Below are positions 53,110 through 63,486 of a stretch of 64,000 nt of DNA, one piece after another. The stretch covers positions 237,186 through 301,185 of the forward strand of contig CAVQBG010000024.1 of NCBI GenBank assembly GCA_963710625.1, read 5' to 3'. Within the stretch, counting starts at the first letter, position 1; the number at the start of each line of letters is the position of its first letter. Under the pieces are notes generated by a model. It was not told where the DNA came from and searched no databases. It saw only the letters and a program-made list of their open reading frames with translations. Position numbers and translations under genes: made by a program. Origin of the DNA: Sva-07 sp963710625. GTDB lineage: Bacteria; Actinomycetota; Acidimicrobiia; Acidimicrobiales; Ilumatobacteraceae.

Positions 53110-53748
53110 ATGCGTAAGTACGTGATCATGGGAGTTCAGGGAAGCGGCAAGGGCACCCAGGCGCTTCGGTTGTGCGGGGCGTACGGGCTCGAGCACATCA
53201 GCGTGGGCGACATCTTCCGGTGGAATGTGCAACATCACACGAAGCTCGGCGCACAGGTGAAGCGGATCATCGACGGCGGTGACCTGGTCGACGACGAACT
53301 CGTCGAGGCGGTCGTACGTCGGCGGCTCGACGAGCACGATTGGAACTATGGCTTCGTCGTCGACGGATTTCCGCGGAATGCGCGGCAGGCCGAGTTCTTC
53401 CTCGAGAGCTTCGATCTCGACGGCGTCATCAATCTTGAGATGCCCGACGCTGAAGTGGAACGGAGAGTGCTCGCTCGACGGCTCTGCTCACAGTGCGGAC
53501 TCGATTACAACTTGATGGCGCACCGCCCTGCGGTCGAGAACCGTTGCGACGTTTGCGGCGGTGAACTCGTCTCGCGTGGCGACGACAACCCCGAGGCACT
53601 GGCGAAGCGGCTCGCCGACTACCACGCGAAGACGGCATCGGTGATCGAACTCTTCGAGCGCAAGGAGTTCGTCGTCCGGGTTGATGCCACGAAACCGAAA
53701 GACGACGTGTTCGCCGACATCGTCGAACGATTGCAGCAGCCGTCGTAA
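53110..53748 (+). CDS. adk: Adenylate kinase with Cys4 zinc LID
   Basis: 212 residues from the ATG at 53110. Walker A GVQGSGKGTQ at residues 8-17, AMP-binding helices (EHISVGDIFRWNV), the GFVVDGFPRNARQAEFF motif, and a LID with CSQC at 126-129 and CDVC at 146-149, giving four zinc cysteines as in Gram-positive-type enzymes. It interconverts ATP+AMP and 2 ADP. It stands alone between IS remnants, not in the usual secY-adk-map ribosomal cluster, so it may be an extra nucleoside-monophosphate kinase. Confidence 0.88.
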   Translation: MRKYVIMGVQGSGKGTQALRLCGAYGLEHISVGDIFRWNVQHHTKLGAQVKRIIDGGDLVDDELVEAVVRRRLDEHDWNYGFVVDGFPRNARQAEFFLESFDLDGVINLEMPDAEVERRVLARRLCSQCGLDYNLMAHRPAVENRCDVCGGELVSRGDDNPEALAKRLADYHAKTASVIELFERKEFVVRVDATKPKDDVFADIVERLQQPS

Positions 53749-54021
53749 CCGTCCTTGCGCTTGGACATGTTTCGAGCCGAGGAGTTGTACACAGAGTCGG
53801 TCACCACCTGAGGCCCGTGGGTGTCACCCGACCGCCGTCATCTCGTCCACATCGCCAATGTTGATCCGATGTCGGGGAGAGGAGCCCAGCGTTGTTGCTC
53901 TGTGGTGGAGATCTCGTCACGACCGGATCTCGGCGAGCCAATCGTCGCACGCCGCATTGACATCTGCCATCGCCGTTGAGGAGCAGGCGTCCGCGTCTGG
54001 ATGCAGGAACCGGGCCATGAC

Positions 54022-54247
54022 GCGGCCTTGTCGGGCGCTGTGGATGCCAGCGAGCTCGTTGCGCGGTTCGCGGTCGACGCGACGAGGATTCTCGATCATC
54101 GACCCGGTGATGAAAGTCAATGACGGCGGCGCTGGCCGCGTCAGGCAGCGTGTCGGCGATCGCACGCGCCGCTGGACGGGCGACGATCAGTTCGTCGCCG
54201 TTCTCGGCCAGCGCAGCCTGGCCTCGCTGCCGCGTCAAACCCTTCAT
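54022..54247 (-). pseudogene. RelE/ParE-family toxin remnant
   Basis: The first frame reads DELIVARPAARAIADTLPDAASAAV from an ATG at 54247. After a slip, the next frame reads FITGSMIENPRRVDREPRNELAGIHSARQG, the middle of a RelE/ParE-type protein (homologues read GxxLxxxLxGxxSARRGDYRV). The C-terminal strand with catalytic residues is not present in frame. Confidence 0.55.
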
Positions 54248-54342
54248 CCAATTCTCCTTCCAGAGATTGGCATCAGAGTGGCAACGAGTCCAGAAAACCA
54301 GGAGAGCTACTCCGAAGAGTGGCTCCGACCTGATACTTGCTT

Positions 54343-54378
54343 GGCAGCCCGTACGGGATTCGAACCCGTGCCGCCACC
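54343..54378 (-). other. tRNA 3'-end fragment (att-like repeat, right copy)
   Basis: Minus strand: ACGGG-TTCGAAT-CCCGT forms a perfect T-arm followed by the acceptor strand ACGGGCTGCC. No anticodon arm or 5' half lies upstream. 34 of 36 bases match 22170-22205 in the same orientation. Candidate attachment-site remnant. Confidence 0.65.
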
Positions 54379-54663
54379 TTGAGAGCGCGATCAGATCAGT
54401 CCGGCCAGTGTCGCCCAGTGCCATGCCGTATGGCTTGAGCAGGGCAAACGCTACCACCGCGTCCGTCGAGTACCGGGCCGTTCCGGCCAGTCACCGCTGC
54501 ATTCATGGGCAAACCCATGGGCAAGTTGCCGACGGCGAGTTCCCACGACGCATGCGCAGCGAGATTATGCGCTACCGATGTGGCCGCCGGCGGCGACCGA
54601 CTTCGCCGGAAGCGGCACTGTTCGCGATCTGTTTCAGCCGGTGATTACCGAGTGGCCTACGGC

Positions 54664-55068
54664 TCAGGTTCGGAAGGTGATTCGTTCTCGAAGCCAGCTC
54701 GCAAGCCAGGTCTCGTCGACCTCCCGGGCAGCCACTGCGAACATCGCCTCGACCGCATCGTCGACATTCGGCTGGCCTTCGTTCCACGAGCCGTCGTTGA
54801 GGTCGATGAACAACACGAGACACGCCCACGCTGCTCGCTTGTTGCCGTCGGGCAACGGGTCATTCCACCGCGATCCGACACGCGAGCGACGGCGGCCTTG
54901 TCGAACACATCCGGGTAGAAGTCGGTGTCGCCGAAGCCGGCCTGCGGCGGCGTGCAGCGCGGAGTCGGCGAGCTCGACCCGGCTGGCCTTGATGAGGGTT
55001 GCCGCGTCGATGCCGGTGACGTACTCCGCGAGGTACCAGAACTCAGCGAGGCTGAAATAGCGGGTCAC
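54664..55068 (-). pseudogene. Doc/Fic-family toxin with compensating frameshifts
   Basis: GTG at 55068 overlaps the antitoxin stop (GTGA). Starts TRYFSLAEFWYLAEYVTGID and ends LPDGNKRAAWACLVLFIDLN then ETWLASWLRERITF, as in Doc proteins. Between about 54945 and 54860 the conserved sequence (QAGFGDTDFYPDVFDKAAVARV) is in another frame, so two indels of opposite sign are implied. In the Fic motif the position of the catalytic His is Asp (NDPLPDGNKR). Probably inactive. Confidence 0.65.
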
Positions 55069-55272
55069 TTGGCGAGGCGATCGAGGATCTCCCGGTCACG
55101 CTCGAGCAGCTTCTTGGCGGGGCGGTGAAGTCTTCGTCGGAGCGGACCCGTCGATCTCGGCGGCGAGTGCGTCGATGATGAGCTGGTTGACGCTGCCGCC
55201 TCGCACGCGAGCGACTGCTTCAGCGTCGTCGGCGAGGTCGTCGGGCAACCGAACCGTGGTCTGCTTTGCCAT
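55065..55272 (-). pseudogene. Ribbon-helix-helix-type antitoxin, frameshifted
   Basis: ATG at 55272 starts MAKQTTVRLPDDLADDAEAV then ARVRGGSVNQLIIDALAAEI, an RHH/CopG-like DNA-binding start. The conserved tail occurs in two further frames (VRSDEDFTA, then KKLLERDREILDRLAK) and its stop overlaps the Doc start. Together they form a degraded Phd/Doc-like module. Confidence 0.6.
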
Positions 55273-55499
55273 GACATCACGATATCACGATGCGGATGGA
55301 CGAACTGTTGCAGTTGCCGAGCGCATATCGAAGCGCGTATGGATGTCAAGGGGTTCTTTGGGGCGGTCGGTCCTGGGTGGCGGACAAGACAGAGATGAGC
55401 CACTCGGGTTGAGGGCAAGCGCGTATTCGGTCACGCCGTGCTGGTGATCGCCGGTAGGTCGTTGGTGCGCGTGGAGGCCGGGGGTCGACATGTCGTGTG

Positions 55500-56610
55500 T
55501 TGCACAACCCTGAGGTGTGAGCCGGTTCGAACGAGTCAGAGGCCCGGCCTCGGATCGCGCGGATCAGTCCGGGTGTGGGAGTTGCTTGTATGACCTCGCG
55601 GGCGATGTAGCGGCGCAGGATCCGGCAGATCTCGCCGTTGGTTTTGCCCTCGGCTGATCGTCGTGCGAAGTAGTCGCGGGTGCGTGGGTCGTAGCTGAGG
55701 CGGGTCAGCATGATGTGGTAGATCGCCGAGTTCGCTTGGCGGTTCCCGCCCCGGTTGAGGCGATGCCGTTTGGTCTTGCCCGGATGATGCTTCGATCGGT
55801 GCGACGCCACACATGTTCGCCCATGCCGCTTCGGAATGGAGGCGTTCGGGGTTGTCGCCTGCAGCGACGAGGAGCTTGGCGGCGGTGTCGTAGCCGACGC
55901 CGTAGACGTCGAGGAGCCCGGGAGCGGTCCGGCGGATCAGCGGACGCAGGAGTTTGTTCAACCGGAGGTTCTCGTCGTGGAGGTTCTTGGCGCGGTCGCC
56001 GAGCTCACGCAACGTGATCAAGGTCGTGTAGTCGACGACGTCTCCGTGATGGCGTGCCGCAGAGTCGAGGTCTGGTTCAACAGTGCCGTCGGGGTGAGCC
56101 CATGGAACCGGGCCCTGATCGGCTCGGGGGCGCACAGAACCAGGTGACGGATCTGGTTCAAGACTTTGATGCGTTCATCGACTGCGGATCGGCGGGCGAC
56201 CATTAACACCCGGATCGCTTCAACGTTGCCGTCACGATGCTTTGCCTGGCCGGTTGCGGTTCTGCTCAGCGCAGCTCGAGCAGCGGCGATGGCGTCGACG
56301 GTGTCGGACTTGCCGTGGCGGCGTCGGGCTTGACGGTTGGGTCGATCGACCTCGACCACCGCGATGCCTTCGCTGCGCAGGTGTCGGGTGAGCCCGGTGC
56401 CATAGGAGCCGGTGCCTTCGACACCGACCCGGTCGATCGGCCCGAAACGTTGCAGCCGGCGACGAGGTGGGCGAGCCGGCGCGCGGGACGAGAACGTCTC
56501 GACGCCGAGCACACCGCCGTTGCGCGTCGACGCTGCAGGGGCGTGTCCGATTTCGTGCTGAAGCGGACGCCGTGCGAAGGGCAGGTCCTTCAGCGGGAAT
56601 CTTGCCATTG
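55500..56610 (-). pseudogene. IS110-family transposase, broken
   Basis: DEDD domain pieces IDRVGVEGTGSYGTGLTRHL and VVEVDRPNRQARRRHGKSDTVDA, then RVLMVARRSAVDERIKVLNQIR. The Transposase_20 domain reads LLDVYGVGYDTAAKLLVAAG then AAWANMCGVAPIEASSG, and after a slip TKRHRLNRGGNRQANSAIYH. At least three frame changes. Its ends were not determined. Confidence 0.75.
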
Positions 56611-56837
56611 GGGTGACGCTCGACCGTTCGCGACTCTCGCGACCGACCCATCGGATCGGAGCGGCACACGGATGCGCATCGGATGTTTCCCCTCCGCCTG
56701 GAGCCTGGTCGCAGAGGTCAAACGACCGGACGTGACCCGATCCGGTCGCGGCGAGAGGGTCGACCACTCGTCGTCCGTGGAGTAACCTGTCCCGCACGGT
56801 CGAACCGGGAGGGGGCGTCGAACCGGGAGGGGGCAAG

Positions 56838-59394
56838 TTGTCTGATCGAGCTGATGGGGTGAACGGAACAAACGACGACGGCCCGTCGACGCCGCGTGGA
56901 ATCGGGTCGATCGGGCAGTGTCAGCCAGGGTGCCCCGACCATCCTCGTCCCCGGATCGATCTACAACGGCCGGGTCCTCGGCGCGACGATCCAGGGTGGC
57001 TACATCAAGCTCGGTCCGGGCCCGGAGGAGAAGCTTGCGGTCGGCCGGACCGGTTCCAGTCACTCGATCGTCGACGTGGGCACGATCGAGTGCTGGGTGC
57101 GGCTCGACGGCCAACCCGACAGCGGTGAGCCCCGTGAACTCGTCTCCATCGCGCAGGACTCCGGATCGGGCCGAGCCTCACGATCTCGATCGCAGGGGAT
57201 CACGGTTCGATCGTGGTTGGCGATGACCTCATCGACTACCCGTTCGGCCCTGAGTTCCACCACTTGGTGTTCCTGCTCCGCTCCGGCATGGCGTACGCGT
57301 TCTCGCGCGAGATCGGCGCCTTTGAGCCCGTCTATCCCAACGACGGCGTCGGCCACGTCGTTGGATCGCCTCGTGTTCGGTGGTCAGGGTTCCCGAGCGC
57401 TCGACTGCTCGATCCAAGGCGTGCGGCTCTGGGACATCGAGCTCACCCCGGAGCAGATGACCGCGTCGGCTCGGCAATCCAACGGCGTGGGCGGCCACCC
57501 GACACCGGAGACGCTGCCGGAACTCGAGCTGACCGAGCCGCACTGGCCGCTCCTTGCGTACTCGCGCCGGAGGCTCTCGTCTACGAGGTTCCGTCGGGGC
57601 CGTGGATCTCCCAACGGGAGGTGGGCGCCGTCGCGGATCAAGCCGAGATCGAGGGGCTCGAGGCAGAACAGCGACGGCTACTACGAACGCAGCCGCTACC
57701 TGTCCTTCACGTACGATCCGGAGACACACCGACGCCTGGCGATCGACAGCGACGGTGGTGTGTGGCGGCTCGTGGTCGACGACAACCACGAGGTGGCCGT
57801 GTACGAACTCGCCGACGACGCGGGAGGAGTCGTTGCCCAGTTCACGTGCGTCGACGCGAGCCGGCAGCTGCGGTACTCGGATGTGGGGCAGGGCACCGAC
57901 GATGTTCTGGGTTCCGGGTCGCGCCAAGCGTCGGCGACGGTCCGGCGGCAGACCTGGAACGACGTATTCGTCAACAAGGCCCCCAACCTGCGGTACAACT
58001 TGCTCGGCTGGGACGTGCGGAAGATGGACCTCCCGCCGAACATCCACGAAACCGGCGTCAGCCAATTCGTGTTCCAGGAGCCGGACGGCGGTTCGCACAC
58101 CTTCCACACGGAGCGGCTCGGCCAGAGCGACAATTTCGCCGGCACTGCCCCACGGATTGCAGCATGCGCCTCGGGCGACGTCGTCGATGCAGGCGAGGAC
58201 AGTCTTCGCCTCCAACTCGGCTGAGCACGCGATCTCGAACGTGTGGGGCTTCGAGGTCTCGCTCAAGGACAATTTCGTACTCGGGCCGTACAAGGCCAAC
58301 GTGGCGGTGAAGCAAAACCAGCGACGTCACACTCGGTCCTCGACGCTGCGAACCTCGGAGTCGTCGGAGGCGTCGACGAAGGTGACCTCGGCGAAGTACG
58401 CGGTCGTGCTCGACCGGGCGAACATGCCACTGACCCCCCTCTTTACGGACAAGGTGCGCAAGATCGTCGGCGGCGAGGACCCTCGGAGTCTGTTCGAGGT
58501 CTTCGGCACCCACTACGCACACGCCGTCACCTATGGAGGCAGGGCGAGCCGTTCGCTCACATTGACCAGTCCGGGGCTCAGACCACGTGTTCGAGCGCGG
58601 CGAGGACCTCTCGGTCGAAGTCGGCGTCGGTGGGGGGTTCGGAGTCGGCGAGGGCAGCTCCGCTCAGGGCGTCAGCGCCCAGTTCGAGGCGAAGGGGAAT
58701 CTGTCCCGGGACACAACTCACAACAGGGAGCACTCGTCGGGCATCGAGAAGGAGGAGATCAAGGGATTCGGCAGCGTGTCGGCCGTCGGGGGGATCCACG
58801 AGGGAGGCGCCAACGAGATGCCGGTCTTCGTGGACCACCGGCCGATCACCGAGCTGCTGGCGCCACCGTATTACGACGACCCCAGGATCGCGATCGACCT
58901 CCGTCGACGTCTCGAAAGCTCCTCGAGGATGAGCTGACCGGTACCGAGATCCAGTGGGGTTCCTATTTCGTTGAGTTCCGAGGCGTGAAATCGTGGACGA
59001 TCGAGGAGTGGCAGCATCGTGTCGGGGGCGTCGTGCTCCCGAACTTCGTCGTCGACCAGCCGGAACTCGACCCGGTTCCGTGGCGGGGGCTCGAGACCTA
59101 TATTGGCTGGCCGGACATCAGGTACGACAAGTTCCGGCCGTTGCCGCACATGTCCCAGGAGATGGGTTGGCTCCGGGTCATCGTCCCGAGCGACGTACGC
59201 GAATTGTCCTGGCACTACGAACACGTCGGGGCGCTCGACATCGCGGCGCGAGGGACTCGGTGCCTCTCGAACCACCGGGCATCGTCAGATCACCCACCGA
59301 GATCTTCCGGGACGACTGGATCTCGATCCACCTGGTTCCGAGCAACGATGTGCTTGCCGGTGCTTGGGCGGTTCCGCCGTCTCCCACCGGTTGA
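56838..59394 (+). pseudogene. Large LamG-like + MACPF (perforin-fold) protein, multiply frameshifted
   Basis: Pieces in three frames read as one plus-strand protein of about 850 residues. The N-terminal concanavalin/LamG-like region: TILVPGSIYNGRVLGATIQG, GTIECWVRLDGQPDSGEPRE, HHLVFLLRSGMAYAFSREIG, RALDCSIQGVRLWDIELTPE. Middle: YLSFTYDPETHRRLAIDSDG. MACPF region: FEVFGTHYAHAVTYGGRA carries the family signature (FGTHY...GG), then ELLAPPYYDDPRIAIDLRRR. The C-terminus includes GLETYIGWPDIRYDKFRPLP and ELSWHYEHVGALDIAARG. About six or seven indels but no nonsense codons. MACPF proteins form membrane pores; no signal peptide is seen. Confidence 0.65.
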
Positions 59395-59418
59395 CCGAAC
59401 ACGAGAAGGACGACATCC

Positions 59419-60830
59419 ATGCCGAGGAACAATACAGATCCGATCAAGGCAATGGGGTGTGGGCACGCGACCGACTCCGGTCGTTGCCCGGACATGGCGC
59501 CGACCTTCGACGGCGCGGTCGGGTCGTGGGGAGCGACCGACGAGCGAGGGCAGGCGTGGACGGTCGACTCGATCTGGGCTGACCTACGGAGCCGTCGGCC
59601 CACTGACGGTTCGCTGACCGACTGGGCGGCTGAATCAGTGCCTTACTACGACGCCATGTACCCGGACGGCGCAGTCGCTCGAGCGCTCCTCACCGTTCAC
59701 GGCCTGAGCCCTGAGGGCGAGCACGGCGCAGAGCAGCTCCGCGGCGACCTTGCTGGGGTCCTCATCGCGCATGACATGCTGTCTCGCGAGCCTCGCACCC
59801 GGGGCACCGGCACCTGGTGGCCGTCGGCTCGCTGATCTTGGCGGTGTCGGAGATGGTCGAGTTGGCGAAGGGGGCCGGGCCCATGCGGCGCCGGACCGCT
59901 TGCATGGTGGTCCCCGCCTGGTGAACCGGGCAGCAGGTCGACTCGCCACCTGTCAGGAACGCTCCCTGCTTCCCGTCGTCGGCGAGGACACAGCAGAGCG
60001 CTTCGCCCACATCGCAGTCCAGGAAGGACTCATGCCACATGGGTGGGACACTGCCGATCTGAGCAGCCCTCGGTTCCGACGTCTGGAGCTGGAGGCGCAG
60101 GACTTGACCGACCCGAGCAACGACTACGTCCAGCGACGAGCGGCCGAGGGCTACGACAACGTGACGTCAGCGCTGCGCGGTGCGAACAACCGGATCGCGG
60201 AGAACCAACGAAGCCGGGCGTCGCTCGCACAGAACCTCGACAGGGGTGTCGTCGCCGACGCGCTCGACGCAGTCGCCACCCTGCGTGGGGAGGTCGACAT
60301 GGAACTCGAGGAGTTGTGCGACATTGTCGAGGCGGTCGCCCAGTCAGCATCGGAGGATGCCGTCGCCCGCCTGATCGAGGGCGACACGTCGGACGTGCAG
60401 GACGACGTCGATCGCTCATCACCAGATCGGGATCATTCCCACCGCCGCAGTGAATCGTCACACGACGAGGAGCGAAAAGGGGGACGAGCGCGCCGGAGTG
60501 AAATAGCCGGACCCGTAGCTGCCCGCGCTCGAAGCCACTTTGCGTCAAGAGGCGAATTCGGAGGGTGTCGGTTCCCTCAGCAAGATCGAGCAGCGGTTGG
60601 CCCCGCAGATCACCGACGCCGAGCACCGGTCGCGCTTCGCCGTGATGTCCACGATCGCAACGCAAGTTGCTGGGGCCGTCACATCGTCGATCGTGACCGA
60701 TTTCGCAGTACGTCTGCCTGGACGATACGGCAAACAGAAATCACCGAATGGAAGCAGGATGGGCATGTCGATCACGAAGAATCTGAGGTGGCCCCACAAC
60801 CGTCTGAAAGGTGAAGAGCCGCCGCCGTGA
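59419..60830 (+). pseudogene. Partner gene downstream of the MACPF protein, frameshifted
   Basis: ATG at 59419, 24 nt after the MACPF stop, with GGAC-rich sequence upstream. First frame: MPRNNTDPIKAMGCGHATD, WADLRSRRPTDGSLTDWAAE, GVLIAHDMLS. Then LVAVGSLILAVSEMVELAKG (hydrophobic) in a second frame. Next comes a long helical part in a third: RFRRLELEAQDLTDPSNDYV, DNVTSALRGANNRIAENQRS and VDMELEELCDIVEAVAQSAS. The end is SKIEQRLAPQITDAEHRSRF to 60830. No family recognised; position suggests it works with the MACPF protein. Confidence 0.45.
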
Positions 60831-61308
60831 CTGGAAGAAACTGGTCACCACGCGAAATGCGGTCGGAAGCATGAATTCACGACTCATCCCAAACGAGCCG
60901 AGGACACCCGATGATGTGGAGCGGAATGTCAGACGCGTGCTGTGACGTGTTCGGGGGCGTGCGTGGTCGGGGTCGTGGTGGGTGTTGTTCGTGAGCGTTG
61001 GCTCGAGGTCGGGTGGCCGTTCCGGGCCGGTCGCACCCGTTGATGTGGTCAGGGTGCTCGTGCCTCGGGGGTTCGGCGACGTGTCGGAGCGTGGTTCGGT
61101 GTGCCGCCACAATGATGTACACGAGTCGAGATCGCAGTTCTGGGATGCGCAGAAAGTTGCCCCTGGATGACAACGCCCGTGGCCACCGCAGGGTGGTTGG
61201 GCATATCGAGTTTGACGGGGATCGGGTCTGCGTCGGCGGTGCTCCGACACGTCGCGGAACTCCCGGGCGTCACGTCACCGAGGTCGTGTCGTCCGGCGGA
61301 CATGGTGT
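60831..61308. other. Stretch without a supportable gene
   Basis: About 480 nt between the MACPF partner and the second IS110 remnant; nothing convincing on either strand. Confidence 0.45.
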
Positions 61309-62393
61309 TCAGTCGGCGGTCATTTCGGCCCACACGAACCCGGCGAGTTCGCGTGCCACCGCAGTGATGACGATGTTCTTGTTGGATTTTGCGCTCCGCG
61401 AGATGCCGGTAGCGGCGACAGAGTCGTTGCTGGGCTTTCCAGGACCGGGCGATCACCTGGTGGCAGTCCTTGTTGACGCGCCACGATGCCGGGGCCGACA
61501 TGGGGGACATGGCTGTAGGCCCAGGCTGCTTCGTTGAGCTGGGCACGCAGATGGGCGTTGCCGGCCTTGGTGATCCGACCCCGACGGGTGCTTTCACGGT
61601 GGAGTACTCCGACGGGGTGAGCCCGACGAAGCCCATGAAATGCCGAGCCGACGCGAAGCGCCGCCAATCACATACCTCAGCAGCCACCATCAGCGCGCCT
61701 TGATGGGTGAAGCCTCGATAGGCGGCCAGCCTGGACACCTGGGCGCCGAAAGGTTCACGGTCGAACCACACCGCCAGATCGGCCTCGATCGCATGAAGCA
61801 TGACCTCACGGGTCTCGAGATTGGCCCGGTAATAGCCGAGCGTTGCGGTCAGTGCCGGGTCGTCGAAGCTGCCGCGGCGACCCAGCGGCGATGCTTCATC
61901 GTCCATTGCCGCCCGTCACGCCACACCCGCCCGTGACGCAACAAGAAGGCGAACAACCGGTTCTTGGCCTGGGTGACATCACCGACCAGATCGGCGCGTG
62001 TGCGGCACAGTACGCACGGCCTCCTCACGCGGTCGGCCCCAGATGGTCAACAACCAGGCCTCGTGCAACACCGCCAACCGGCGGGCGTCACGCTTGTCCG
62101 TTTTGACCCGATCACCGACCCCTTCGGGATCAGCGACGGTGCGACCACCACACGATCCACCATCGACGACAACAGCCGATGCAGGTCGTAGCCGGTCGGG
62201 CCCGCCTCGTAACAGGCAGACACTGGCCTCGGTTGCTCGAATCGTTGGAAGAACCGGCGTACCGAAGCCTCGTCAGCCGACAACGACTTTCTCCACGACA
62301 GGCACCCCGCCGGCGGTGAACACGCCGGCCACGATCGTGTTCTTCGACACGTCCATCCCGACAACAACATCCAAATCCACGAAACTGGGCATG
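61309..62393 (-). pseudogene. Second IS110-family transposase, broken
   Basis: ATG at 62393: DVVVGMDVSKNTIVAGVFTA, with the first DEDD Asp, then VVEKVVVG and a slip. Continues RRFFQRFEQPRPVSACYEAG then GYDLHRLLSSMVDRVVVAPS, with a further slip before VKTDKRDARRLAVLHEA. The C-terminal domain: AYRGFTHQGALMVAAEVCDW and FMGFVGLTPSEYST, then in another frame GRITKAGNAHLRAQLNEAAW and a final piece ending FVWAEMTAD at 61309. A different subgroup from the copy at 55.5-56.6 kb. Confidence 0.75.
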
Positions 62394-62609
62394 GGTTGGC
62401 TCCTCTCCGTATGTGGCTCCGCCCAGCATTGGCCAGGTGACCCACGACCTACGGACTGGAGCCGACCCGCTCCATCCTGAATAACCGGCACCCGATAATC
62501 CGGGCCGGAACATCCATCACACGCCGCATCGCGGCCCAAGCAGCGCGCCCCGTATTCACGCTGTCGGCGATGATCGCTTGCACGCTGCGCCTTCGCAGTC
62601 GATGAAGAT

Positions 62610-63284
62610 GTGGCGGTGCGTCGTGTCTTCGTCACCGGATCGTCTGGACAGGTGGGTCGTGCGTCCGTCGAGGTGCTGGAAGCGACGGGCTGGACGGTTC
62701 GGCGGTTCGATCTTGCCGAGGGCGACGATCTTCGAGATGCCGACGCTGTTCACGATGCAGCGAGTCGGTGCACTGCGATCGTTCATGCGGGTGCGATCGC
62801 GCACGACACTGCTGGCAGTCCTGACGAGATCATGGCGACGAACGTTCTTGGTTCGTGGCACGTGTTGTCTGCGGCTGAGGCCCACGGCGTCGACAGGGTG
62901 GTCTATCTCTCGTCGGCCCAGGTGTTCGGCTGTGCCGAGGGTGAGGGAGTACCGGAGTACTTGCCGATCGACGACGATAACCGTCAGGCAGGCGCGCCCA
63001 TACGGCATGTCGAAACGATTGACCGAGGAGATGTGCGAGATGTGGACCGGTCGAACCGGAAACACGACGGTCGTTCTGCGCCCAGTGATGATCCTCGACG
63101 ACGATGCCTTGGTTGATATAGCCGATACGGCCGAGTTCGGGGCGTTCGTTCATGTCGAGGACGTCCGCGAACGCAACACGTCGAGCGTGAAGCAGACATC
63201 GTCGGTCACGTGCGGTTGACGCTGTGCGGTCCGGGCGCGTTCGACACTTCGCTCGCGTTTCCAGACGCTCGGCTGGCGACCTGA
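62610..63284 (+). pseudogene. NAD-dependent epimerase/dehydratase-like protein, frameshifted
   Basis: GTG at 62610. Rossmann start RVFVTGSSGQVGRASVEVL, DADAVHDAA, NVLGSWHVLSAAEAHGVDRV and YLSSAQVFG. Near 62995 the frame slips; the next frame has the YxxxK motif PYGMSKRLTEEM and VVLRPVMILDDDAL. After another slip near 63175, HVRLTLCGPGAFDTSLAF leads to the stop at 63284. An extended SDR acting on a sugar nucleotide or similar substrate if repaired. Confidence 0.65.
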
Positions 63285-63486
63285 GCGAACGTGGCAGCAC
63301 GCGGACTGAACGGAGTCGCAGACGGGGCGGAAGAACGGTTCTGGACTCCATCGGCGTCCTCAACCAGCAGAGGTGAAGTGCTCGATATCACCCGCCGAAA
63401 TCACCGCCCAGCCGCAACCTCGACCACTCGCTAACGGCCCGACCCGCGTCACGTAATCACGTCGGCACGGCGTGGGTGGCGCCGGG

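Noticed and set aside
54120..54644. 174-residue plus-strand protein spanning the right tRNA fragment
   Set aside because: It runs antisense through the RelE-like remnant and the tRNA fragment; a typical spurious frame.
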